From contig JANXTD010000722.1 in assembly GCA_025352585.1 (NCBI GenBank), positions 1 to 6,147 of the forward strand: a DNA stretch of 6,147 bases, written 5' to 3'. The DNA comes from Fimbriiglobus sp. GTDB taxonomy: Bacteria; Planctomycetota; Planctomycetia; Gemmatales; Gemmataceae. The translations under genes were made by a program, and so were the position numbers. Under the pieces are notes generated by a model. It had not been told where the DNA came from. It searched no databases and was given only the letters and a program-made list of their open reading frames with translations. Each line of letters starts with the position of its first letter. Position 1 is the stretch's first letter. This document shows positions 1 through 6,062 of the stretch, piece after piece.

Positions 1-1335
1 GAGCGGATGCGGGCGCTGCTGGAGATCAGCACGACGCTGTCGAAGACGCTGGAACTGGAGCCGCTGCTGCCGCAGGTCGCCGAGACGCTGTTCAGCGTCT
101 TCTTGCAGGCCGACCGCTGCTTCATCATCATGCTCGACGAGTCCGGGCGCATGGTGCCCAAGGTCGAGAAGTCGCGCCGCGCCCGGCCCGGCGAGGCCGG
201 CACGCGTTTCAGCCGGACCATCGTCCGCAAGTGCCTCGACTCGCAGCAGGCGTACTTGAGCGAAGACGCCTCCGCCGACGCCGCGATGGGGGCAGCGCAG
301 TCGATCGCCGAGTTCCGCATCCGCTCGGTCATGTGCGTGCCGCTGGTGTCCGGCGAGGGCAAGTCGCTCGGGGCGCTGCAACTCGACGCCCAGGACATCA
401 GCAAGAAGTTCAAGGACGACGACCTCAAGATGCTCACCATCGTGGCCAACCTGGCCGCGATCTCCGTCGAGAAGGCCCAGTTCCACGCCACCCTTCTGAC
501 GCGCGAGAAGGAGCGGCGCGAGGTCGAGATCGCCCGCAGCGTGCAGGTCGGCTTCCTGCCGAAGGTCTTCCCGCGACTCGACGGCTACGAGTTCTTCGCC
601 TTCTACAGCCCCGCGCAGTCCGTCGGCGGCGACTACTACGACTTCATCAAGCTGCCCGACGGCCGCGTGGCGGTGTGCCTGGGCGACGTGGCCGGCAAGG
701 GGGTCGCCGCGGCGCTGCTGATGGCCAAGCTCAGCGCCGAGGTCCGCTTCTGCTTCCTGACGCAACCCGACCCCGCCAAGGCCGTGGCGCTCCTGAACGA
801 GCAGCTCATCAACGGCGGCATCGGCGACCGCTTCGTGACCTTCGCGGCGGTCGTGATCGACCCCGTGGCCCACACGCTCACGATCGTCAACGCCGGGCAC
901 ATCAACCCGATGAAGATGGCGATCGGCAAGGGCCCGCTGGTCGATTGCGTCACCAACGACGACAGCGGCCTGCCGCTGGGCCTCGTCGAGGGGCTGGAGT
1001 ACGCCACGACGGTCGTGTCGCTCGACTGCTGGGACACGTTGCTGGTCTTCACCGACGGCGTGATCGACGCCGAGGCCCCGTCGGACGCCCGCTTCCACCA
1101 CGACGGCATCCACGCCGCGGTCAAGGCGATCGTTGGGGTCGCCGGCGACGTGCGGCCGCACCACGTCGGCGACCGCATCGTCAAGGCGTGCCAGCGGCAC
1201 ATGAACGGCCGGCCGCAGTTCGACGACATCGCGGTGGTCTGCTTCGGCCGCGTGGACCCGACGGCCGTGACCGCAAGTAGTACCGTCATCCCCAGCCTCC
1301 CGGAGCCGCCCACCGGGCGGGTGAGCCAATCGTGA
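1..1335 (+). CDS. GAF-domain PP2C/SpoIIE-type serine phosphatase, 5' end cut by window edge
   Basis: The protein is a sensor phosphatase of the RsbU/SpoIIE class, which dephosphorylates Ser/Thr on regulatory proteins such as STAS anti-anti-sigma factors. The frame is open to the left edge (Glu-Arg before the first Met at 7), so the real start is probably upstream. Planctomycete relatives often carry an FHA domain there; that is inference. Counting from the Met at 7, a GAF domain spans about 10-158 (LLEISTTLSKTLELEPLL to LTIVANLAAISVEKAQ). A charged linker helix at about 160-185 (LLTREKERREVEIARSVQ) leads to the PP2C domain at about 190-415. The metal-binding Asps are all visible: GGDYYD (D209, D212), GDVAGKG (D227), FTDG (D350) and DDIAVV (D406/D407), so it should be active. 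The last ~28 residues are a Pro/Ser/Thr-rich tail. The stop overlaps the next gene's GTG by 4 nt. No cognate kinase or STAS gene is in the window. Confidence 0.93.
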   Translation, partial: ERMRALLEISTTLSKTLELEPLLPQVAETLFSVFLQADRCFIIMLDESGRMVPKVEKSRRARPGEAGTRFSRTIVRKCLDSQQAYLSEDASADAAMGAAQSIAEFRIRSVMCVPLVSGEGKSLGALQLDAQDISKKFKDDDLKMLTIVANLAAISVEKAQFHATLLTREKERREVEIARSVQVGFLPKVFPRLDGYEFFAFYSPAQSVGGDYYDFIKLPDGRVAVCLGDVAGKGVAAALLMAKLSAEVRFCFLTQPDPAKAVALLNEQLINGGIGDRFVTFAAVVIDPVAHTLTIVNAGHINPMKMAIGKGPLVDCVTNDDSGLPLGLVEGLEYATTVVSLDCWDTLLVFTDGVIDAEAPSDARFHHDGIHAAVKAIVGVAGDVRPHHVGDRIVKACQRHMNGRPQFDDIAVVCFGRVDPTAVTASSTVIPSLPEPPTGRVSQS

Positions 1336-1703
1336 CCGCGAACAGCACCACCCGGACGGCCCCGCCCGCGGCGACGGTCGCCACCCCGGACACCGAGGTC
1401 GAGACCGACGTCGCGACCGAGAGCCGCACGCACTACCAGCCGCCGTACCACGTCATCCTGCTCAACGACGACGACCACTCGTACGTCTACGTCGTCGTGA
1501 TGCTGAAGGAGCTCTTCGGCCACCCGCACGAGAAGGGCTACCAGCTCGCCAAGACGGTCGATAGCGAGGGCCGCGCGGTGGTGCTGACGACGAGCCGCGA
1601 GCACGCCGAGTTGAAGCAGGAGCAGATCCACGCCTACGGCCCCGACCCGAGCATCCCCCGCTGCGCCGGCTCGATGTCCGCGGTGATCGAGCCGTCCGAG
1701 TGA
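1332..1703 (+). CDS. clpS: ClpS-family adaptor for Clp protease (N-degron recognition), divergent binding pocket
   Basis: ClpS delivers proteins with destabilising N-terminal residues to ClpA/ClpC-ClpP in the cytoplasm. The 123-residue protein has a Thr/Ala/Pro-rich leader (1-36) and a ClpS core at about 37-121: YHVILLNDDDHSYVYVVVML, then LFGHPHEKGYQLAKTVD, EGRAVVLTTSREHAELKQEQ and a final strand SMSAVIEP. It aligns without gaps to E. coli ClpS residues 34-66 with an offset of 11. N45 and D46 match the pocket residues N34 and D35. However, D77 stands where E. coli has His66, which binds the degron alpha-amino group, and Y51 stands where E. coli has the gatekeeper Met40. Ligand preference may therefore differ. 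The start is GTG, overlapping the phosphatase stop (GTGA at 1332-1335), with only a weak GGGTGAG upstream, so translation is probably coupled. No ClpA/ClpC gene is in view. Confidence 0.9.
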   Translation: MTANSTTRTAPPAATVATPDTEVETDVATESRTHYQPPYHVILLNDDDHSYVYVVVMLKELFGHPHEKGYQLAKTVDSEGRAVVLTTSREHAELKQEQIHAYGPDPSIPRCAGSMSAVIEPSE

Positions 1704-1716
1704 TTCGACAATTGCT

Positions 1717-1746
1717 TTGACACGCCCCGGTCGCTTGCACTACCAT
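1717..1746 (+). promoter_or_regulatory. Predicted sigma-70-type promoter for the S41-nadC-birA operon
   Basis: A perfect TTGACA lies at 1717-1722 and TACCAT (4 of 6 to TATAAT) at 1741-1746, with an 18-bp spacer. It lies in the 84-nt gap between clpS and the S41 gene, and expected initiation near 1753 gives a leader of about 35 nt. Position, spacing and the exact -35 box support it, while the -10 box is only moderate. Confidence 0.55.
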
Positions 1747-1776
1747 CGCGCCACCTCTCCGGTTGGCCGAGTGGTC

Positions 1777-1781
1777 GAGGG
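1777..1781 (+). promoter_or_regulatory. Ribosome binding site fixing the GTG start of the S41 peptidase
   Basis: GAGGG sits 6 nt before the GTG at 1788. It supports that start over frames beginning earlier, and the translation from 1788 opens with a typical signal peptide. It is the clearest Shine-Dalgarno in the window; the coupled genes downstream have none that is convincing. Confidence 0.6.
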
Positions 1782-1787
1782 CTTACT

Positions 1788-2939
1788 GTGCGCCTCACGT
1801 CCCCCCTGTTCCTCGCCGCTATTTTGGTGGCCACGTCCGCGCCGTCGAGTGCGGCCGACGCCCGGCCCGACTTACGCGCCGCAAGCCAGACTGCGCGGCA
1901 CCGCGACCCGGCTTTCCAACTTTTCGCGCAGTCGCTCGCGCCCGCCGACGCGCTGAACGTCTACGCCGAGGTGCTCGAGAAACTCGGGCAGACGCACCCC
2001 GACCCGCGCGGCTCCGCGCCGGCGAAGCTCTACGCCCAAGGGCTGGTCGAACTCGGCCGCGCGCTCGACGACGCCGGCTTCCGCGACCTTTACCTTCCCG
2101 GCACGCCCGACGACCGGCGGGTCGCCTTCCATCGCAGCCTCCGCGAGGAGTGGAAGGCCCGCCGGCCGGCGACCGCGCGCGACGCCCGGCAGGCCGCTTA
2201 CGACCTGCTGCGGGAGGCGCAACTTACGCTGAACCTGCGGACGCCGGCGGCGTTCGTGATCGAATTCATCTGCGGGGCGTGCCAGGGACTCGACGACTAC
2301 ACGCAGTTCCTTGCGGCAGTGCCGGAGGCGGTCGCCGCGATGGAGACGGTGCCCGAGGCGGTGCTACTCGCCGGGCAGAACGGCGTCGGCTACCTGCGGC
2401 TGTCGGCATTCCGCGAGTTCACCGTCCGCGATCTCGAAGAGGCCGTGGCCCGGCTGCGCGGCGACGGCTTGCGGGTGCTCATCGTGGACCTGCGCGGCAA
2501 CCCCGGCGGGTTGCTTCAAGTCGCCGTCGCGGTCGCGCAGAAGTTCCAGGACCACGGCGTCATTGCCACCACCGAGTCGCGGACGCCCGACTTCGCCGGC
2601 CGCGTCTTCTCGTCGGACTCCGGGGGGACGTCGTGGGACGTGCCGCTCGTTGTGCTCATCGACGGCAAGACGATGTCGGCGGCCGAGGTCGTCGCGGCGG
2701 CGTGGAAGGAGCAGCAGCGGGCGACCCTCGTCGGCGTGCCGACTTACGGCAAGGGCGTCGTCCAGGCCGCGCCGCAGAAGCTGCACAAGGGGGCACTCAT
2801 CGTGACCATCGCGAAGCTGTTCGGCCCGCTCGGCAAGCCGCTCGACGGGGCCGGAGTGACGCCGCACCACCTCGAAGCCGACCCGGCCCGGCAACTCGAC
2901 CTCGCCGTCTTGAAGGCGCTCGAACTGGTCGGCCGATGA
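1788..2939 (+). CDS. Exported S41-family (C-terminal processing) serine peptidase without a PDZ domain
   Basis: This is a 383-residue protein of the CtpA/Prc (tail-specific protease) family, which cleaves proteins near the C terminus with a Ser-Lys dyad, usually in the periplasm. A GTG start with a good ribosome binding site gives a signal peptide: MRLTSPLF, then a hydrophobic run, with likely cleavage near SSA-AD (residues 20-24). Residues about 35-175 form the helical N-terminal part ending in CGACQGLDDYTQFL (162-175). The S41 core starts at GVGYLRLSAF (199 on) and includes LIVDLRGNPGGLL. S297 in MSAAE and K322 in TYGKGVVQ are exactly 25 residues apart, as S430 and K455 are in E. coli Tsp, so the catalytic site looks intact. 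Only about 23 residues separate TQFL from the core, where relatives hold a PDZ domain of about 90 residues. The stop overlaps nadC (ATGA, 2936-2939). Its link to the cofactor genes is unclear. Confidence 0.9.
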   Translation: MRLTSPLFLAAILVATSAPSSAADARPDLRAASQTARHRDPAFQLFAQSLAPADALNVYAEVLEKLGQTHPDPRGSAPAKLYAQGLVELGRALDDAGFRDLYLPGTPDDRRVAFHRSLREEWKARRPATARDARQAAYDLLREAQLTLNLRTPAAFVIEFICGACQGLDDYTQFLAAVPEAVAAMETVPEAVLLAGQNGVGYLRLSAFREFTVRDLEEAVARLRGDGLRVLIVDLRGNPGGLLQVAVAVAQKFQDHGVIATTESRTPDFAGRVFSSDSGGTSWDVPLVVLIDGKTMSAAEVVAAAWKEQQRATLVGVPTYGKGVVQAAPQKLHKGALIVTIAKLFGPLGKPLDGAGVTPHHLEADPARQLDLAVLKALELVGR

Positions 2940-3808
2940 CCCCCGACTTCCCCACCGCCGCCGCCGACGCCTTGATTACGCTGGCGCTCGCCGAAGACCT
3001 CGGCGACGCCGGCGACGTGACCTCGCTCAGCACGATCCCCGCCGAGCGTCGCGGCCGGGCGAGCTTCGTCGTCCGCACGCCGGGCGTCGTCGCCGGGCTA
3101 CCGGTCGTCGCGCTGGTCCTTGCGCAGTTACACGCCGCCGTGACGCTGACGCCGCACGCGGCCGACGGAGTACACGCCGAACGTGGAACCCGGCTAGCGA
3201 CCGTCGAGGGGCCACTCCGCGCGATCCTCACGGCGGAGCGGACGGCGTTGAATTTCCTCCAGCGGCTCAGCGGCGTCGCTACGCTGACGCGGAGGTACGT
3301 TGACGCCGTCGCCGGGTTGCCGGTCGCGTTGCTCGACACGCGCAAGACGACGCCGGGCTGGCGGTTGCTCGAGAAGTACGCCGTGCGGATGGGCGGCGGC
3401 ACGAATCACCGCGTCGGCCTCTACGACGGCGTGCTGATCAAGGACAACCACCTCGCCGGGATGCCCGACCCGCGCACGGCCGTCACCGACGCCATTGCCG
3501 CCGCGCAAAGCCACCCGGCGTCGCGGCACCTGCCGATCGAAGTCGAAGTCGATACCCTCGACCAACTCGACGAAGCGCTTGCCGCCCGGCCGGCGATCGT
3601 GCTGCTCGACAACATGAGCAACGACGAGTTGCGCGTCGCCGTGGCCCGTCGAAACGCCGTCGCGCCACTGGTGTTGCTCGAAGCCTCCGGCGGCGTCAAT
3701 CTCGGGACCGTGCGCGGCATCGCCGAGACGGGCGTCGAGCGGATCAGCGTCGGGGCGATCACGCACTCGGCGACGGCGCTCGACATCGCCCTCGACTACG
3801 ACTCGTGA
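2936..3808 (+). CDS. nadC: Quinolinate phosphoribosyltransferase (nicotinate-nucleotide pyrophosphorylase, carboxylating)
   Basis: NadC joins quinolinate and PRPP to give nicotinate mononucleotide, CO2 and pyrophosphate, the step of de novo NAD synthesis where it meets the shared route (EC 2.4.2.19, cytoplasm). The 290-residue length is normal. Family motifs run in order: EDLGDAGDVTS (20-30), ERTALNFLQRLSG (101-113), LLDTRKTTPGWR with R136 and K137, TNHR (H158, R159), YDGVLIKDNHL with K169, IEVEVD with E202, LLDNM with D225, and the C-terminal glycine-rich LEASGGVNLGTVRGIAETGVERISVGAITHS region split over two strands. These cover the phosphate- and substrate-binding positions known from the Salmonella and Mycobacterium enzymes. 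ATG at 2936 overlaps the S41 stop, so translation is probably coupled. The same frame stays open far upstream through the S41 gene, but that stretch is Arg-rich shadow sequence. No nadA or nadB is in the window. Confidence 0.96.
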   Translation: MTPDFPTAAADALITLALAEDLGDAGDVTSLSTIPAERRGRASFVVRTPGVVAGLPVVALVLAQLHAAVTLTPHAADGVHAERGTRLATVEGPLRAILTAERTALNFLQRLSGVATLTRRYVDAVAGLPVALLDTRKTTPGWRLLEKYAVRMGGGTNHRVGLYDGVLIKDNHLAGMPDPRTAVTDAIAAAQSHPASRHLPIEVEVDTLDQLDEALAARPAIVLLDNMSNDELRVAVARRNAVAPLVLLEASGGVNLGTVRGIAETGVERISVGAITHSATALDIALDYDS

Positions 3809-4593
3809 CGCCCGCCCCCGAGGTCTGGCGGTTCCCGACGCTGTGGCTCGGCACGTCCGCCCACGTCTACGAATCGCTCACGAGCACCAACGACACGGCG
3901 ACCGCGCTGGCGGCCGACCCGGCGAACGCGGGGCTGGCGGTCGTCGCGCGGCACCAGACGGCCGGCCGCGGCACTTACGGCCGCATCTGGTGCGACCGGC
4001 CCGAGTCGTCGCTGTTGCTTTCGCTGATCGTGACGCCGCCGGCGCACCTGCGGCGGCCGGTGGTGCTGACGGCCTGGGCGGCGGTCGCGGTCGGCGACAC
4101 CGTCCGCGAACTCACGGGGTTCGCCCCGCGCATCAAGTGGCCGAACGACCTGCTCGTCGGCGGCCGCAAGGTCTGCGGCATCTTGATCGAGCAGTCAGCA
4201 GCAGTAGTCGTCGGCATCGGGCTGAACCTGACGCAGTCGGCCGTGGAGTTCCGCGATGCCGGGCTGCCCGACGCCACGTCGCTGGAAATGCTGGCCCCGC
4301 GGGTCGAGGCGCACCCGTTTGGCGACGTGCTGGGCGTCGTGTTGAAGCACCTCGACTTGCGTTATGGCCAACTCCTCGGCGGCCACGCCGACGTGGTCGA
4401 GGCGGCGTGGCGGGCGGGGTCGCAACTCGTCGGCCGGCGGGTGGCGCTCGAAACCACCGACGGCCAGGTCGTGCCGGGGTGCGTGCGGTCGCTGTCGTTC
4501 GACGCGGTGGAACTCGACTGCGGCGAGGTCGTGCCGCAGGTCTGGCCGCCGGAGCGCGTACGCGGTTTGCGTCCGCTCGAAGGGCCGGCGTGA
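3805..4593 (+). CDS. birA: Biotin-[acetyl-CoA-carboxylase] ligase, class I (no DNA-binding domain)
   Basis: Biotin-protein ligase activates biotin with ATP to biotinyl-5'-AMP and transfers it to a lysine of carboxylase carrier proteins (EC 6.3.4.15). Motifs in the 262-residue protein: ESLTSTNDTA (23-32), the adenylate loop QTAGRGTYGRIW (G54-W62), RIKWPNDLLVGGRKVCGILIE (K111-W112-P113-N114-D115; K122 matches E. coli K183) and VVVGIGLNL (134-142). A small C-terminal SH3-like domain follows from about 210 (GRRVALETTDGQVV onward). There is no N-terminal helix-turn-helix, so it should not repress biotin genes. Position 57 is Thr where E. coli BirA has Arg118. The linker between GILIE and VVVGIG is shorter than in E. 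coli. GTG at 3805 overlaps the nadC stop (GTGA) with no clear Shine-Dalgarno. Adjacency of nadC and birA is seen in many bacteria and supports both calls. Confidence 0.94.
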   Translation: MTPAPEVWRFPTLWLGTSAHVYESLTSTNDTATALAADPANAGLAVVARHQTAGRGTYGRIWCDRPESSLLLSLIVTPPAHLRRPVVLTAWAAVAVGDTVRELTGFAPRIKWPNDLLVGGRKVCGILIEQSAAVVVGIGLNLTQSAVEFRDAGLPDATSLEMLAPRVEAHPFGDVLGVVLKHLDLRYGQLLGGHADVVEAAWRAGSQLVGRRVALETTDGQVVPGCVRSLSFDAVELDCGEVVPQVWPPERVRGLRPLEGPA

Positions 4594-4619
4594 GCGGGGC
4601 ATGAGATTCTTCGGGCAGG

Positions 4620-4647
4620 TTGATGCCTCATCGGCCGCGGCTATACT
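4620..4647 (+). promoter_or_regulatory. Predicted sigma-70-type promoter for the PQQ beta-propeller gene
   Basis: TTGATG (4 of 6) lies at 4620-4625 and TATACT (5 of 6) at 4642-4647, with a 16-bp spacer. The elements stand out in a GC-rich 100-nt gap. Initiation near 4654 would give a leader of about 40 nt before the ATG at 4694. This also argues against the earlier in-frame ATG at 4601, which lies upstream of the promoter. Confidence 0.6.
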
Positions 4648-4693
4648 TTGGGCACTGCCTTCCGTCGCCCCCCGGTCTCGCCTGGGTCTCGCT

Positions 4694-5974
4694 ATGCCCT
4701 TTCGGTTCCTGTTCGCGTGCCTTCTCTTGACAGACGCGAGTGTCGCCAGCGCCGCCGACTGGCCGCAGTGGCGTGGCCCCAACCGCGACGGCAAGTCGGC
4801 CGAGACCGGCCTGCTCAAGGGCTTCCCCGAGGGCGGGCCGAAGCTGCTCTGGAAGGTCACCGAGGCCGATGTCATCGGCACCGGCTACGGCACCCCGGCG
4901 GTCGTGAAGGGCAAACTGTACATCGTCGGGGCCGACGGGGCGGGGGCCGGGGCCGCCGAGTCGGTCGCCTGCCTCGACGCGGCCACCGGTGCCCCGGTCT
5001 GGAAAATGCCCCTCGACACCACCAAGGGTAGCTACCTCGGCATGTGGGGCGGCGGGCCGCGCTCGACGCCGACCGTAGACGGCGAAACCCTTTACGTCCT
5101 CGGATCGACCGGCGACCTCGTCGCCCTGGAGGCCGCGACCGGCAAGATCGTCTGGAAGAAGAACCTCGTCAAGGACTTCGGCGGGGCAGTGCCGAAGTGG
5201 GGTTACTCCGAGTCGCCTTTGATCGACGGCGACAACGTCGTCTGTACCCCCGGCGAGAAGACCGGGATGGTCGCGCTGAACAAGAAGTCCGGCGAGACCG
5301 TCTGGGCCTGCAAGGAGTTGACGGACGGGGCCGGCTACTCGTCGGTCGTCATCGCTACGGTCGGCGGGGTCAAGCAGTGCGTGCAGCAGACGATGGCACA
5401 CGCCGTCGGCGTCAACGCCGCCGACGGCAAGTTACTCTGGAAGGTCGGCCAGATCAAGCGTGCCACCGCGGTCATCCCGACGCCGGTCGTCGCCGGCGAC
5501 CACGTCTACTTCACCTCGGGCTACGGGGCCGGCGGCGAACTCGTGCGGATCGGCACCGACGGCAAGTCGGCCAAGGTCGTCCACAAGACTAGCGCGGTCG
5601 CCAACCACCACGGCGGCGTCATCGAGTTGGCCGGCAAGCTCTACGGCCACTCGGACGCGAAGCAGTGGTTCTGCTACGACTACCTCGCCGGCGGCGACGA
5701 CCTCGTCTGGACCAGCAACAAGCTCGACAAGGGTTCGATCACCTACGCCGACGGCCAGTTCTATTGCTACGGCCAGGGCAAAGGCACGCTCGTGACGGTC
5801 AAGGCGAACGACAAGGCGTGGGACGAGACGGGCCGCTTCTCGATCCCCGAGACGAGTACGATTCGCCCCAGCCAGGGCCACGTCTGGGCGCACCCGGTGG
5901 TCGCCGACGGCCGGCTGTACTTGCGCGACTACGAGAAGCTGTTCGTCTACGACATCGCCGCGAAGGCAAAGTGA
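4694..5974 (+). CDS. Exported PQQ-like beta-propeller repeat protein
   Basis: This 426-residue protein belongs to the large planctomycete group of exported 'PQQ-binding-like beta-propeller repeat' proteins. The ATG at 4694 opens a signal peptide (MPFRFLFACLLLTDASVASA, 1-20) with cleavage before ADWPQWRGPNRDG (21-33), the group's usual mature N terminus. Propeller blades follow with TGxxVW-type ends whose Trps fall at about 103, 154, 204, 249 and 339, roughly 45-50 residues apart, for example LEAATGKIVWKK and VNAADGKLLWK. The C terminus (GHVWAHPVVADGRLYLRDYEKLFVYDI) closes the ring. Relatives are annotated only by fold. A dehydrogenase activity cannot be assumed, because no PQQ-dehydrogenase active-site set is evident; a scaffold or ligand-binding role in the periplasm or envelope is an inference. 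The gene has its own promoter, a weak ribosome binding site, and repeats 6 nt after its stop, so it appears to be a single-gene unit. Confidence 0.92.
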   Translation: MPFRFLFACLLLTDASVASAADWPQWRGPNRDGKSAETGLLKGFPEGGPKLLWKVTEADVIGTGYGTPAVVKGKLYIVGADGAGAGAAESVACLDAATGAPVWKMPLDTTKGSYLGMWGGGPRSTPTVDGETLYVLGSTGDLVALEAATGKIVWKKNLVKDFGGAVPKWGYSESPLIDGDNVVCTPGEKTGMVALNKKSGETVWACKELTDGAGYSSVVIATVGGVKQCVQQTMAHAVGVNAADGKLLWKVGQIKRATAVIPTPVVAGDHVYFTSGYGAGGELVRIGTDGKSAKVVHKTSAVANHHGGVIELAGKLYGHSDAKQWFCYDYLAGGDDLVWTSNKLDKGSITYADGQFYCYGQGKGTLVTVKANDKAWDETGRFSIPETSTIRPSQGHVWAHPVVADGRLYLRDYEKLFVYDIAAKAK

Positions 5975-5980
5975 GGCGAG

Positions 5981-6000
5981 CCGGAAGCGTCAGCGCCCGG
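5981..6000. repeat. REP-like hairpin just after the propeller gene stop codon
   Basis: CCGG (5981-5984) and GCG (5987-5989) pair with CGC (5994-5996) and CCGG (5997-6000) around a TCAG loop, with AA bulged on the 5' side, giving a 7-bp stem. It begins 6 nt after the TGA. It resembles palindromic intergenic elements of the form AGCCGG..GTCAGC..CCGG that I associate with planctomycete genomes (from memory, not searched). It could also protect the transcript end or act as a weak terminator; no T-tract follows. Confidence 0.5.
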
Positions 6001-6008
6001 AGGGGTCC

Positions 6009-6049
6009 GGCCGGTCTTGTCTTTTGGAGCTGGCCGCTGTGAGGCCGGT
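6009..6049 (+). repeat. Intergenic repeat unit, copy 1
   Basis: The unit starts with GGCCGGTCTT (6009-6018), has a 9-nt variable insert, and ends in a 22-nt block (6028-6049) identical to that of copy 2. The block can fold as CTGGCC, loop GCTGTGA, GGCCGG (6030-6048, one T-G wobble). The copies lie 49 nt apart, measured at the identical block. Confidence 0.75.
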
Positions 6050-6059
6050 TCTTCCGGCC
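6043..6059. repeat. Perfect GGCCGG / CCGGCC hairpin between the repeat copies
   Basis: GGCCGG (6043-6048), loop TTCTT (6049-6053) and CCGGCC (6054-6059) form a 6-bp all-GC stem that competes with the hairpin inside copy 1. It could help end the propeller transcript, but lacks the T-run of a classical intrinsic terminator. Confidence 0.5.
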
Positions 6060-6062
6060 CTA

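Noticed and set aside
636..1631. Long reverse-strand open frame of 331 codons antisense to the phosphatase and clpS.
   Set aside because: It shows no recognisable motif, is rich in Arg/Val/Ser as expected from reverse translation of GC-rich codons, and runs across two well-supported + strand genes.
1704..1787. A full tRNA gene, suggested by the D-arm-like sequence.
   Set aside because: No acceptor stem, anticodon arm or T-arm could be paired around it, and an S41 start codon with a good ribosome binding site follows directly.
1763..2935. The nadC frame stays open for 391 codons upstream, through the whole S41 gene, suggesting one long 681-residue protein.
   Set aside because: The upstream translation is Arg/Ala/Pro-rich shadow sequence with no domain, while the overlapping S41 frame has a signal peptide and catalytic motifs. 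NadC homology begins right after the ATG at 2936.
4192..4206. CAG/GCAGCAGTAG-like short tandem triplets inside birA, considered as a repeat or slippage site.
   Set aside because: It encodes Q-S-A-A-V in a normal short linker between the GILIE and VVVGIG motifs; the frame is intact and the run is too short to call a repeat.
4601..4693. An earlier in-frame ATG at 4601 would lengthen the propeller protein by 31 residues.
   Set aside because: The best promoter (4620-4647) lies inside this stretch, and the extension would bury the signal peptide that starts cleanly at 4694.
4727..4732. A TTGACA hexamer resembling a -35 box.
   Set aside because: It lies inside the signal-peptide coding sequence of the propeller gene and no suitable -10 element was noted at the right distance.
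4195..4881. Reverse-strand open frame of 228 codons across the birA end, promoter gap and propeller start.
   Set aside because: Low-complexity Arg/Pro-rich translation, no domain, and it would cover the promoter region and two real genes.
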